In this document: piece by piece, positions 21,810 through 31,264 of the stretch
Layout of the letters: every line of letters begins with the position of its first letter
Numbering within the stretch: the first letter of the stretch is position 1
Source of the DNA: Lamellibrachia columna
Lineage: Eukaryota > Annelida > Polychaeta > Sabellida > Siboglinidae
Length of the DNA: 64,000 nt
Assembly: GCA_963662155.1 (NCBI GenBank)
Contig: OY759262.1
Coordinates: 11,201,000-11,264,999 of the forward strand
Reading direction: 5' to 3'
The notes under the pieces: generated by a model
Told to the model about the DNA's origin: nothing
Databases searched by the model: none
What the model saw: only the letters and a program-made list of their open reading frames with translations
Made by a program: the position numbers and the translations under genes

Positions 21810-23460
21810 ATAATAATAATGTTTTATTTCAGGCAAGAGCCCATAATATTATAAATACATACAGGTAAAAAAAAAACATACATATACACACATGATGAAC
21901 AATAGAGGTACATGTAGTGTGAAAAATATACATATATAAATATATATACATGATGTGTAGTAAAATATATATATAAGATAAGGATACAAAATATATTTGT
22001 ATAAAAGTACAAACATCATGAATTAAAAGCATACAATTGATCAATCCAATGTTTAATCAATGGACTTTGATAATAAATAAATGAAGATAATTCACAAAAA
22101 GTATATTGTCGGATTTTTCCAACCGGCATAAAAGGCTACAAATTTATGAGCGAATACGTTCATTAAAGGATTTAACATAATTAGTAGCGAACATATGGCT
22201 TGCAGTACAGCGGGGTGACAGGTTGTGTATAATTCTAAAACTGTTGTTATAAGCGACAGTAATACCTTTCAGACTCTGTTTTTTAAAATGACACCAAAGA
22301 CTTGAGGTGTACATTGAACCACAGTATGAATTAAATAAAGTTGTTTTAATGGAATTGTTGCATAAGTAAAATTTTCGGGCTAAAGCATTTGCCTGAGCAT
22401 AGATACATCTTTTCTGCCTGGCAATATCGTCATCATCAATAAGGTTATTGTTTACAATATGGCCAAGGTATTTACATTTCTCAGTGTAAGGTAGTGTATG
22501 GTTATTGATAACAACAGGATGAATATTTTTCTTGTCCCTAGGTTTGTTATCAATAACCATACAGACAGATTTTTTGGCATTGTACGTTATATCAAACATA
22601 TTGCCATACTTGGCACAACAATCGGTGAGTTTTCTCAACCCCGTAACACTAGGTGAAAAAACACAAAGGTCATCGGCATACACCATATGATCCATTATGG
22701 TTCCTGCATAAAGACAACCAATTTGTAATTTATTCAAATTTACACTTAAGTCATCCATGTAAACGTTAAAAAGATGTGGAGAAAGGATTCCACCCTGCTT
22801 AACACCGTTTGAAATGGTAAAACAGTCTGAGAAGCTACAACACCATCTGACAGTGAATTTCTGGGTTCTGTACCAGTAATAAAGAATGCGAACAATAAAA
22901 GAAGGACATCCCCGGTCAATTAGTTTGGTGAATAGCTTACTATGATTGACTTTGTCAAAGGCCTTAGAGGCATCCAGCATGGTAACATACATAGATGAGC
23001 CATTTGCTATGTAGTGTCGAAAGAGTTCTTTTAATAAAAATATGAGCATTTCAGTTGAGTGATGCTTTTTAAATCCAAATTGGTTTACACATGTAGATAA
23101 AAAAGTAGAAACCCTGGATAACATCAAGGATTCAAATAATTTACTAGCAATTGTGGCTAGAGCAATGGGTCGGTAGTTATGTTATCAGACAGGTCACCCG
23201 CCTTATTTTTTATTATGGGGGCTATGATTATAATCATCATAGCATCCGGTAAAAAACCATGAATTAACATGCTACTATATAAAAGTGACATGAGAACATG
23301 AAGTTTTTCATTCGCATATTTAAAATGTTCGTTACTTACACTATCATAACCCGGGGCTTTGCCTACAGGCATTGCATATATTATATCTTGAATTTCCTTA
23401 ACATTAACAATCATTTGAACATTAAGCTGTACATTGCTACAGTATTCCGATACAGATAAG
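21810..23460 (-). mobile_element. Older LINE, RT half (3' part), interrupted element
   Basis: The minus-strand RT reads VGKAPGYDSVSNEHFKYANE, then after a small indel near 23180 NYRPIALATIASKLFESLML, VTMLDASKAFDKVNHSKLFT, ISNGVKQGGILSPHLFNVYM and HMVYADDLCVF (catalytic YADD kept), followed by the thumb and C-terminal part. The 5' half of the same element lies at 28277-29640. The two were separated by insertion of the CR1-type element. Clade not assigned. Only one frameshift was seen in this half. Confidence 0.85.
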
Positions 23461-23539
23461 TATACTTCCGGCTACTTGGACTTGGTGCAGCGACTTGAAT
23501 TTGGTGTAGATCATTTACAGAAATACGTGGAATATCAAA

Positions 23540-23830
23540 TAGAATAAGTATTACTATTGCATATATATTATACACAAACGTATTGTAGACATATATTAGG
23601 AAACAGGTTTTGTTAATTATTAGTCAGAGGGAGTATTTTAGAGTAAGTTAGTTTCGGATTCTGTCAGGGAATTCAGCGAGCGTTAATAGGGGTGTTTACA
23701 ATTCGAAAATTTAGATAACATAGTGAATAGTCAGTAACAGTGAATATTGGTTAGAATAAGTATTAGTATTATACATATATTGTTCACCAACTTCTTGTAG
23801 ACATATATTAAGAAATATATTAAGATTTTA
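23540..23830 (+). promoter_or_regulatory. Duplicated motif block in LINE 5' UTR
   Basis: Two diverged copies, about 210 bp apart (near 23543-23605 and 23754-23825), share AGAATAAGTATTA, ATACATAT-type sequence and TTGTAGACATATATTA followed by GGAAA/AGAAA. Repeated 5' UTR modules often carry the internal promoter of LINEs, but no promoter activity can be read from sequence alone. Confidence 0.5.
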
Positions 23831-23981
23831 GCGTAAATTAGTACACACTGACTTCGTTGTTTTGTTACACAGTGTTCTCCGTATTCGCTAGGTGGCAGGA
23901 TTTTTAGCCTAAAGTGTTCTTTTGATCACAAAAACAGCCTTATTCAAGGCTAACGTAGCAAACTAATTAAAACTAAATTGT

Positions 23982-25304
23982 ATGATGGCGCCGTGCAAAC
24001 GGCAGTTAAAGGCCACAAGGCACTTAATTTGTGGCAGTTGTAGTAACTGGGTAGATTTCGTCAAGTCTGGGTGCGAGAAGTCCTGGGCTGAGGTCCAGGC
24101 AGATAGTTTTAGTTTTGAGTGTAGGGGATGCGCAAGGATGAAGGAACTAGAGGTGGAGTTGGAAGAGCTGAGGCTGCTCGTTGTGGCAATGGTGGGAAGG
24201 GAACAGGGGAGTTGTGCCGGTAGTTCCGGTGAGGGAACAGTAGACGATAAAGTGGGGAAAGACACAAGAGATGCTAGGGAGAGCTCACCTCAGCCTGGGA
24301 GGAAGCTGAGAGGAGGGAAGGTGACAGGTCATAGGGAGACAGGACGTAAGGAGACGGGAAGGGAAGGAACGGGAGGGAAGACAACCGGGGTGAAGGAGAG
24401 GGGAGTAGGGGAGACAGGAGGGAAGGAGAAGGGAGTGGGGGAGACGGGAGGGAAGACAACCGGGGTGAAGGAGAGGGGAGTAGCGGAGACAGGAGGGAAG
24501 GAGAAGGGAGTGGGGGAGACGGGAGGGAAGACAACCGGAGTGAAGGAGAGGGGAGTAGCGGAGACAGGAGGGAAGGAGAAGGGAGTGGGGGAGACGGGAG
24601 GGAAAACAACCGGAGTGAAGGAGAGGGGAGTAGGGGAGACAGGAGGGAAGGAGAAGGGAGTGGGGGAGACGGAAGGGAAGGGGTCAGGACAGAATGTGAT
24701 GGAGGGGATCGAAAGGAAGAGTTATTCTGCAGCAGTGATAGAGGGGGTGAGGAAGAGAGCGAGGGTGTTTGTGGGGGATTCGATAGTTAGGAAGACCGAC
24801 AGAGTCTTAAACAAGGGAGATGATGTGGTGGTCTGCTTGCCTGGAGCCAAAATAGAGGCGATAACTGAGAGGGTAAAAAACATCGTAGGCTCGGGTAAGG
24901 GTGGATCTGTTTTAGTACATGTAGGGACAAATAACGTAGAGAGGGAGGGTACAACTGCCATAGTTAGGAAATATAGGCAGTTGGTCAGAACACTAAAACA
25001 GACGCGGGTTGAGCAGGTAATACTGTCAGGGATTTTACCTGTAATGGGCAGGAGGGGTCATAAATATCGAAATTGTCGGGGGATGGCAATTAACATGTTA
25101 GTCCAGAGGCTGTGTAGGGAAGAGGAAGTTGGATTTGTGGATTTATGGGGAAGTTTTGTTGGGAGGGCTGATATGTACATGAAGGATGGGCTTCATTTAA
25201 GTGGAAAGGGGGCGGCAGTATTCGCGGACAAACTTTCAGCAGCAGTAGATAGCGACTTGGGTACAATGACAAATATTTTTGGAAGTAAACATTCTTTAAA
25301 CTAG
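23982..25304 (+). CDS. CR1-type ORF1: PHD-like finger, repeats, SGNH esterase
   Basis: 440 residues. The N-terminus has a Cys-rich finger, CGSCSNWVDFVKSGC then FECRGC (about residues 17-50), resembling the PHD-like finger of CR1 ORF1. A short acidic coiled coil follows (MKELEVELEELRLLV). Then comes a basic Gly/Lys/Thr-rich region with four 25-residue repeats (about 133-232). The C-terminal SGNH/GDSL esterase domain has block I FVGDSIVRK (Ser267), block III VGTNN (315-318) and block V KDGLHLS (Asp402, His405). CR1 ORF1 proteins with finger plus esterase bind nucleic acid and are needed for retrotransposition. The esterase substrate is unknown. The ORF ends SKHSLN* on the slippery heptamer described separately. 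The Met at 23982 is the first in frame; Met2 is adjacent. Confidence 0.92.
   Translation: MMAPCKRQLKATRHLICGSCSNWVDFVKSGCEKSWAEVQADSFSFECRGCARMKELEVELEELRLLVVAMVGREQGSCAGSSGEGTVDDKVGKDTRDARESSPQPGRKLRGGKVTGHRETGRKETGREGTGGKTTGVKERGVGETGGKEKGVGETGGKTTGVKERGVAETGGKEKGVGETGGKTTGVKERGVAETGGKEKGVGETGGKTTGVKERGVGETGGKEKGVGETEGKGSGQNVMEGIERKSYSAAVIEGVRKRARVFVGDSIVRKTDRVLNKGDDVVVCLPGAKIEAITERVKNIVGSGKGGSVLVHVGTNNVEREGTTAIVRKYRQLVRTLKQTRVEQVILSGILPVMGRRGHKYRNCRGMAINMLVQRLCREEEVGFVDLWGSFVGRADMYMKDGLHLSGKGAAVFADKLSAAVDSDLGTMTNIFGSKHSLN
24378..24677 (+). repeat. 75-bp coding tandem repeat in ORF1 (4 copies)
   Basis: Units start at 24378, 24453, 24528 and 24603 with an exact 75-bp period (25 codons, KTTGVKERGV then GETGGKEKGV GETGG). 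Differences are single-residue (Gly/Ala, Gly/Glu). It forms a basic, presumably disordered linker between the finger/coiled coil and the esterase. Confidence 0.95.
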
Positions 25305-28180
25305 AAGTGCAGGGGGGTTACCTAGAGGTGTCTCAAGCAGAACAAGAGGCCACTAGCACAGATAAACCAATATCAAATCATCCGAAAATCATCTCTGAAA
25401 AAGGTTATAGATGCGTATGTTTAAATGCAAGGAGCATAGTAAATAAGAAAAACGAATTAAACATTATGGTAGAAGATATTGACCCTCACATAATTGGTAT
25501 AACTGAATCATGGGCTAACATAGATATAACAGATGCTGAATTAGGACTGACAGGATACGTAATGTTTAGGAAAGATCGAATAGGAAGAAGGGGCGGGGGA
25601 GTTATTTTATATATTAAAGAATCTATTCAGGCTTATGAAATAAAACTAGAAAGGGAAGCAGATTGCGATGAAGCTGTTTGGTGCAAAATTGTTTCAGGAA
25701 ATTCAAAATTAACTATTGGATTAGTTTACCGAAGTCCAAACATAAACGAAGAGGACAACACAAAAATAAAAAACGCTATAAAGGAAGTTAGTAAAGGGGA
25801 ATGTATCATAATGGGAGATTTTAACCATGGACACATACAATGGAATTCTCTAGAGAGCACAGGGATTGAGGATCAACAATTTCTATGTTTAATCCAGGAT
25901 AGCTTTCTTACTCAGCACGTACTAGAACCAACCAGGGGAGAAAATGTATTAGATATAGTTTTGTCATCACAACAAGAATTAGTGGACAATGTAAAAATAT
26001 TTGAACCATTGGGTAATAGTGACCATAATCAAATACATTTTGACATCAATGTAAAATCAGAAAGTAAAAATAAGAAAACGTACAAGAGAAACTTCCACAA
26101 AGGTAACTACAAAGATATGAGAAAATACTTAGCACAGCTAGATTGGAATAACATGCTGATGGATAAGACTGCAATTGAATGTTGGAATATTCTAAAATAT
26201 GAAATTGAGAGTATCATTGTTAAATTTGTTCCCTTCCGAAAACAAGGAAAACGGTGTAGAAAGAAACACTTGTCAAAAGAGGCAATTAGAAAAATAATGC
26301 TAAAACAAACTATGTGGAGGGTTTATAGGCGTACCAGAAAGGAAGAAGACTATGCAAAATACAAAGAGGCACTTAATGCAGCTACAACTGAAATCAGACA
26401 ATCTAAAAGAAGCTATGAGCAAAAACTGGCATGTAACATAAAAACTGACAGCAAGAGTTTTTATGCATATGTCAGGAGTAAACAAAACGTACAAGACAAG
26501 GTTGGACCTCTAGAAGACAGTGCTGGAAATATAATATCACAGGGGTTTTTAATGGCGGAAGACCTAAATGGTTACTTCAGTTCAGTGTTTACAAAAGAAG
26601 ATATTAGTTCATTACCAGTTGCTGATGCTAAATTTCAGGGGGCTAAATCTGACTATTTAGGACCGTTAGTTGTAACTCCAGAATTGGTAGCTAGGAAAAT
26701 AAAGGCAATGAAGGATAACAAATCACCGGGAGTGGATGGGATTCCTCCAAAATTACTAATGGAAACAGTAGATCAAATCAGTATACCACTTGCAAGAGTA
26801 TTCAACTTGTCATTAAAAGAGGGAGTTGTTCCGTTTGAATGGAAAGAAGCAAACATCATACCATTATTTAAAAAGGGTTCGAGAAATAAGTCAGAGAATT
26901 ACAGACCAGTGAGTTTAACGTCAGTGATTTGTAAATTATTAGAAAGGTTAATTAAAGACCATATGGTGGACTTCCTCGTTAAGCATAAATTATTAAATTC
27001 ATCTCAACATGGATTCCTTAAAGCGAGGTCATGCTTAACAAATATGTTATGTTTTTTGGAAGAAATCACTAAGTGGATAGACATGGGATCGCCAGTAGAT
27101 ATTATCTACTTAGATTTTCAGAAAGCTTTTGACAAAGTGCCACATCAAAGATTGCTACTTAAATTAAAAGCCCATGGTATCGGGGATAGCATAACTGACT
27201 GGATAGAACAATGGCTGACTGACAGAAGACAACGAGTTGTAGTAGATGGCGAAGTTTCAAATTGGAAATCGGTTTTGAGTGGGGTACCTCAAGGATCAGT
27301 ATTAGGACCTATATTATTCTTAATTTATATCAATGACTTGGACGAGAGTATAACAAGTAACGTACTGAAATTTGCGGACGACACAAAACTGTTTAGAAAG
27401 GTTAATACTGATGGTGATAAACAACATTTACAAAACGATCTAGACAGATTAGTGAAATGGTCTGAGAAATGGCAGATGCTGTTCAATTTTGGGAAATGTA
27501 AATGCCTACATACAGGACATGGGAACTTGAATGTAAACTATAAAATGGGAGCTACTGTTCTTGGTACTACTGTAAAAGAAAAGGACTTAGGAGTTACAAT
27601 AAGCGCTGATATGAAAGTTTCAGAGCAGTGTGGTATTGCAGCTTCAAAGGGTAATCAAATTCTTGGATTGATTAGAAGAAACATAACATATAAGGGAAAA
27701 AAGTTAATTATACCTCTTTATAAAGCAATAGTTAGACCTCATTTAGAATACTGTATACAAGCATGGAGACCATATCGTAAGAAGGATATAAATACGCTTG
27801 AACGCATACAAAGGAGAGCAACTAAAATGATTCCAGAACTTAGAGACCTTAGTTATGAAGAACGCCTGAAAGAATGTGGTTTAACAACTCTAGAGACAAG
27901 GAGGTTAAGAGGAGATCAGATTGAAGTTTTTAAGATATTGAATGGGTATGAAAATATTGATAGAAATATGTTTTTCTCACTCAAGAAGGATAGCAGAACT
28001 AGAGGACATGAGGTAAAATTAGTAAAGGATCAATGTAGATTGGACATCAGGAAGCACTCGTTCTCACAGAGGACAATAAATGAATGGAACAAACTGTCTA
28101 CAGATTGTGTAACTGCTAGCAGCGTGAATATGTTTAAAAACAAGGTTGACACATATATCAGGAGGGCGGGTTATAAGTAG
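25289..28180 (+). CDS. CR1-type ORF2: apurinic-like endonuclease and reverse transcriptase
   Basis: It is open from 25289 and translated from about 25301 if frameshifted. Numbering from GTG 25307, the exonuclease/endonuclease/phosphatase domain has CLNARSI (Asn40), IGITESW (Glu67), MGDFNHGH (Asp171, Asn173) and LGNSDHNQ (Asp239, His240). The RT has KSPGVDGIPPKLLMETV, YRPVSLTSVICKLLERL, SQHGFLKARSCLTNML, DIIYLDFQKAFDKVPHQRLL, SGVPQGSVLGPILFLIYIND and LKFADDTKLF (catalytic FADD 689-692), then the C-terminal domain ending YIRRAGYK*. About 957 residues, usual for CR1. The enzyme nicks target DNA and primes cDNA synthesis from the nick. No stop, frameshift or altered catalytic residue was seen, so it is potentially active. 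There is no AUG near its 5' end. Confidence 0.93.
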   Translation, partial: TFFKLEVQGGYLEVSQAEQEATSTDKPISNHPKIISEKGYRCVCLNARSIVNKKNELNIMVEDIDPHIIGITESWANIDITDAELGLTGYVMFRKDRIGRRGGGVILYIKESIQAYEIKLEREADCDEAVWCKIVSGNSKLTIGLVYRSPNINEEDNTKIKNAIKEVSKGECIIMGDFNHGHIQWNSLESTGIEDQQFLCLIQDSFLTQHVLEPTRGENVLDIVLSSQQELVDNVKIFEPLGNSDHNQIHFDINVKSESKNKKTYKRNFHKGNYKDMRKYLAQLDWNNMLMDKTAIECWNILKYEIESIIVKFVPFRKQGKRCRKKHLSKEAIRKIMLKQTMWRVYRRTRKEEDYAKYKEALNAATTEIRQSKRSYEQKLACNIKTDSKSFYAYVRSKQNVQDKVGPLEDSAGNIISQGFLMAEDLNGYFSSVFTKEDISSLPVADAKFQGAKSDYLGPLVVTPELVARKIKAMKDNKSPGVDGIPPKLLMETVDQISIPLARVFNLSLKEGVVPFEWKEANIIPLFKKGSRNKSENYRPVSLTSVICKLLERLIKDHMVDFLVKHKLLNSSQHGFLKARSCLTNMLCFLEEITKWIDMGSPVDIIYLDFQKAFDKVPHQRLLLKLKAHGIGDSITDWIEQWLTDRRQRVVVDGEVSNWKSVLSGVPQGSVLGPILFLIYINDLDESITSNVLKFADDTKLFRKVNTDGDKQHLQNDLDRLVKWSEKWQMLFNFGKCKCLHTGHGNLNVNYKMGATVLGTTVKEKDLGVTISADMKVSEQCGIAASKGNQILGLIRRNITYKGKKLIIPLYKAIVRPHLEYCIQAWRPYRKKDINTLERIQRRATKMIPELRDLSYEERLKECGLTTLETRRLRGDQIEVFKILNGYENIDRNMFFSLKKDSRTRGHEVKLVKDQCRLDIRKHSFSQRTINEWNKLSTDCVTASSVNMFKNKVDTYIRRAGYK
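25295..25301 (+). promoter_or_regulatory. Candidate -1 ribosomal frameshift site (U UUA AAC)
   Basis: In ORF1 frame the last codons are TCT TTA AAC followed by TAG (25302-25304). The heptamer T TTA AAC fits the X XXY YYZ rule with correct phasing. A -1 slip gives TTT AAA CTA GAA GTG, which is exactly the ORF2 frame, open from 25289. ORF2's first ATG is at 25466, after the endonuclease Asn (LNAR), so ATG initiation would discard an active-site residue. A 7-bp hairpin with one bulge (25328-25334 with 25346-25353) lies 26 nt downstream, further than the usual 5-9 nt spacer. A closer pseudoknot was not found by eye. Coupled termination-reinitiation at non-AUG is the alternative. Confidence 0.6.
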
Positions 28181-28276
28181 GTGAACATTGTTGGACTCTT
28201 GATAAGCCAATGGCTTCCTTGTCCACTTGCCATCTGGGCCTTTGGCTTGGATGGCAAATCTTGTTAAATCTTGTTA

Positions 28277-29640
28277 AATCTATTCATTAATCTTCTTGAT
28301 GTTGACTGGAGAGCCAGGTAGAGTTAAGTAGGGATTGGTAATGATGAAGCCACATATTCTTTACATTTTCGACACCTGAAGCACCACCAACATTGCTAGG
28401 ATTTGGCAACCTGGCGTTATTCATATGCTTTATGTCCTTCCAGAAGTTTTTGAAGTCATTATTACATAGTTTAGAAGCAAGTCTTTCAGCTTTAAGAATT
28501 TCAGCATTTTTTTCACATAGTCTTTTGTTGCGTTTAAAATGAGCACGTCTAACTTTCATTATATCATACAAGGGACCATGGCGAGGACTCCCAGCAGACC
28601 GCCAGAAGAGAAAGGATTCTCTAGCAGCTTGATGGGAGTCTCTGACGAGGTCATTCAGCCTAGAACAGTATACTTAGAAGATGTGTTGTTAGCCTTACTA
28701 GGGATTACCTCGGCAGATTTTATAATATCATTGTAAAGATTGCTTAGCAAAGTGCGATGGGCTTCAACATTACAATTAGGGTTAGTACATCTTAAAACCT
28801 CATGAGGTACATCAATAGCAGATAAAAGCAAACCGGTTTGTTATGATAGTTATGGAGATCCTGGGGGGAGGCAGCATTCCACACAGGATGAGGTGCGTGA
28901 ATTTGCTCCTGTATGGTGGCTTCAGGGGAAGGTAATAACTTGACATATAGGGAAAAGCATAGAGGTAAGTGGTCGGAAGAGACAATCATATTTAACTTCC
29001 ATATCAGATATTGATGAGTGACTAGAGTGGGTGGTGAACACGTGGTCGAGCCAGCTCCTTGAGCCGTGCGCATCACTAACATATGTAAAAGCATCAGAGG
29101 GGAGAAGCAATGTGTCACTTGCGATAAGGTGACAGTCGTTTATAAAAGCATTGAGAAATGGAGTAAAAAGACTGGGGTTCTTAATATCCGCATTAAAATC
29201 ACCAATGATGAATATATTGGTTGATTCAAATTAATCGCTTATGGCCTGGATTTTGCCAAAAATGTCTAGTCATCAGCATTGTCATCAGTCTGATAGATAG
29301 ATAGACATTAAGAAGTAGAATAGTGGCGTTAGAGCTGGTAATTTTTAGACCCAGGAGTCTCTTCTCGTCAGCATAAATCAACGATAAAGGGGTCGAGTGA
29401 ACGCCTCCATAAAAAGCAGAGTCCACCATGAGGACGTCCACTCAAACCATCACCATAATCAATGGATGTAATTCCTCTGGCGTTAAAGTCAGAGTGAACA
29501 GAATTAAGGAAAGAAAGGCTCTGTTTAGAGAGCCAGTGTTCCTGGACAGCAAGTATATCTAAAGAGTTTAAGATGTCAACCACGTCAAAAGAACTGTTCG
29601 GTATACTTCTGGAGTTAAAGGAAGCAATATGGAGGGGAAA
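28277..29640 (-). mobile_element. Older LINE, endonuclease half (5' part), interrupted element
   Basis: The minus strand reads ILNSLDILAVQEHWLSKQSL (catalytic Glu), GRPHGGLCFLWRRS, IIGDFNADIKNPSLFTPF, DAHGSRSWLDHVFTTHSSH and SSDHLPLCFSL in order across frame changes. The linker follows, RLNDLVRDSHQAARESFLFW, then RHGPLYDIMKVRRAHFKRNK and NDFKNFWKDIKHMN. It stops at HYQSLLNSTWLSSQHQED, where the CR1-type element is inserted, and resumes at 23460. Several small indels make it inactive. Confidence 0.83.
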
Positions 29641-30236
29641 GTCTATAAGTGTGTTGAATCTGTTAGTGTGTGTTTCCTAGGTGGGAAATACCGTCCAATC
29701 TTTGTTCCAGCAGGCCAGAGATCTGCGTCATAGAGCAAGTTAGGTTTAGGAATGTCAACACACAGCTTGAAAGAAGAATATGAGTTGTGTCGGGTTGGTA
29801 ATCGCTCACATGAGCATTTCAAACTCAAAGTTGATGACACGTATGTATATAATTCAGTGCTTGGACTACTCGGCCCATGGACAACTCGGCCTGGGACAAC
29901 TCGGCCCAGTTCGAGACAGCTCGGAGTTCCGAGACAGCTCGGCTCCGATTTTGAGACAACTCGGACCAATGATAAATGATATGATGGCGCTTAGTTAGAG
30001 ATAGGTCGGCCCAGGTGTCGAGACAGCTAAAAGATTACATTGCCCCCAGTAGGTAGGTGTACTATAATTATGGAGTCCACTCTATAATGAATGTATACAC
30101 TTGTATACGAAGATAAAAAAGTTTACCTTAAATAATCTCTAGAAAGTCAAAATTAAAACACACACGAAGCATTTTATATCTTTATTAATGATAATAATAT
30201 TTTATTAATAATAATAATAATATAGATACATTATTT
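29641..30236. other. Non-coding stretch with irregular ACA(A/G)CTCGG repeats
   Basis: Between about 29865 and 30025 the motif GAGACA(A/G)CTCGG or GGACAACTCGG recurs at irregular spacing. No protein is supported. Simple ATT/AAT repeats begin after 30180. The upstream part may include 5' UTR of the older LINE on the minus strand. Confidence 0.45.
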
Positions 30237-30272
30237 AATTATTATTATTAATAAAAATATTATTATCATTAA

Positions 30273-30276
<4 letters not shown>

Positions 30277-30360
<84 letters not shown>
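30277..30360. repeat. (TA)n microsatellite, about 40 units
   Basis: Uninterrupted alternating TA over about 84 bp, preceded by ATT/AAT-rich repeats (30190-30270). Confidence 0.97.
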
Positions 30361-30365
<5 letters not shown>

Positions 30366-30369
30366 TAAT

Positions 30370-30720
30370 TAGGGTATTGACTATTGTAAGCAGTTCGAGT
30401 GCGAATGCTACAATACGCTCTGCCAGGTCCTCAGGTACACAACCATTACCTAAATCATTTGTTCCGATGTCAACCAGAACGACAGTTGGTACAATTACCC
30501 ACACCGCTCTCAGTTCACGAAAAAGGCGATCCACGGTAAGTCCCCCTTTCCCTCGGAAAACGACCTTTCCAAACATATCAGCAAGGTCAAGATCTCGTCG
30601 ATAGTACCTGTGCCGCTCCCCACCTACCTCACCGACTTGGCACACGTGGTGCATCCTACGCACAAAACTGTGCCCTATCACCAGCAATATCGGCTTTTCC
30701 ATATTCTGGAAAGATTGCAC
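30370..30720 (-). pseudogene. SGNH/GDSL-hydrolase-like N-terminal fragment
   Basis: The minus strand starts MQSFQNMEKPILLVIGHSFV, continues RRMHHVCQV and RGKGGLTVDRLFRELRAVWV, and reaches TVVLVDIGTNDLGNG. This matches block I (here GHS instead of the usual GDS, Ser kept) and block III (GTND) of SGNH hydrolases. The reading then runs straight into the (TA)n tract and would encode poly-Tyr-Ile. Block V (DxxH) is absent. It is therefore a fragment or the first exon of a gene whose next exon is not seen. It could derive from an esterase-bearing transposon protein or a host gene. Confidence 0.55.
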
Positions 30721-31222
30721 AAATTGTTAAGTTTGCGTGCCTATTCCCTACATTTTTAGAAGTGCAGTATCACCACACTGTTCTTAGTGCACACACCACC
30801 GATGTTTTACCAGTGTTGTGATTCACGACAGAAACCACGAGGAGGTGACAATGTGAACCTTCTGTCTATGTATGTGAGTATGCGAGGATGTTTGTATGAG
30901 TGTACGTTTGAGTACATCATCATAAATAGTATGTATATATTATGCTATACGTATATATTATATGCTGACCTTCTATACTTATATAAATATTATACATTTA
31001 TGCTATACATCGTACATTATATATATATATATGCTATATCCATGTCACTATTAATAAACAATCAACCTACGTAAATAAATATTATATATTATGCTATATA
31101 TTAAGCTATATATTGTACATATATATATATATAAGATAAATAGCATTTGCCCTAACGTTTAGTTATAATTTATTTACTCTGTCACATACTGTTTGAACCA
31201 GGATCGCTCTGGTACAGACAGA
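30721..31222. other. AT-rich interval, no gene
   Basis: It contains TA-rich patches and ATATAT runs (31015-31130). A stretch near 30780-30860 resembles one at 34280-34360 (CTGTTCTTAGT...CACACGAC and ACCACGAG(A/G)AGGTGACA-type blocks), suggesting a shared dispersed repeat. Confidence 0.4.
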
Positions 31223-31223
31223 G

Positions 31224-31264
<41 letters not shown>

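Larger units (their letters stand above)
23461..28276 (+). mobile_element. Full-length CR1-type non-LTR retrotransposon, apparently intact
   Basis: It has a roughly 520-bp 5' UTR, ORF1 (23982-25304), ORF2 (through 28180), a 96-bp 3' UTR and a short tandem tail (CTTGTTAAAT twice). Both ORFs are uninterrupted and all endonuclease and RT motifs are present. It lies inside an older LINE read on the other strand: the coding sequence of that element resumes on either side. A recent truncated relative is at 16902-17245. The boundaries are where the host LINE reading stops. No clear target-site duplication was seen, which is common for CR1. Confidence 0.9.

Noticed and set aside
21824..22044. Phe/Tyr/Ile-rich minus ORFs
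   Set aside because: Low-complexity ATATAC-rich sequence after the older LINE's reading; no protein character.
24274..24609. Ser/Pro/Leu-rich minus-strand ORF
   Set aside because: It is the antisense shadow of the 75-bp repeats in the LINE ORF1, with the same periodicity and no independent signal.
25307..25309. GTG as a true start codon of ORF2
   Set aside because: Non-AUG initiation at GTG is rare in animals, and the codon sits two bases after the ORF1 stop. The -1 slippery heptamer explains the frame more simply, although coupled reinitiation cannot be excluded.
30235..30370. Poly-Tyr-Ile C-terminus of the SGNH-like reading
   Set aside because: It is translation of a (TA)n microsatellite and not a plausible protein segment.
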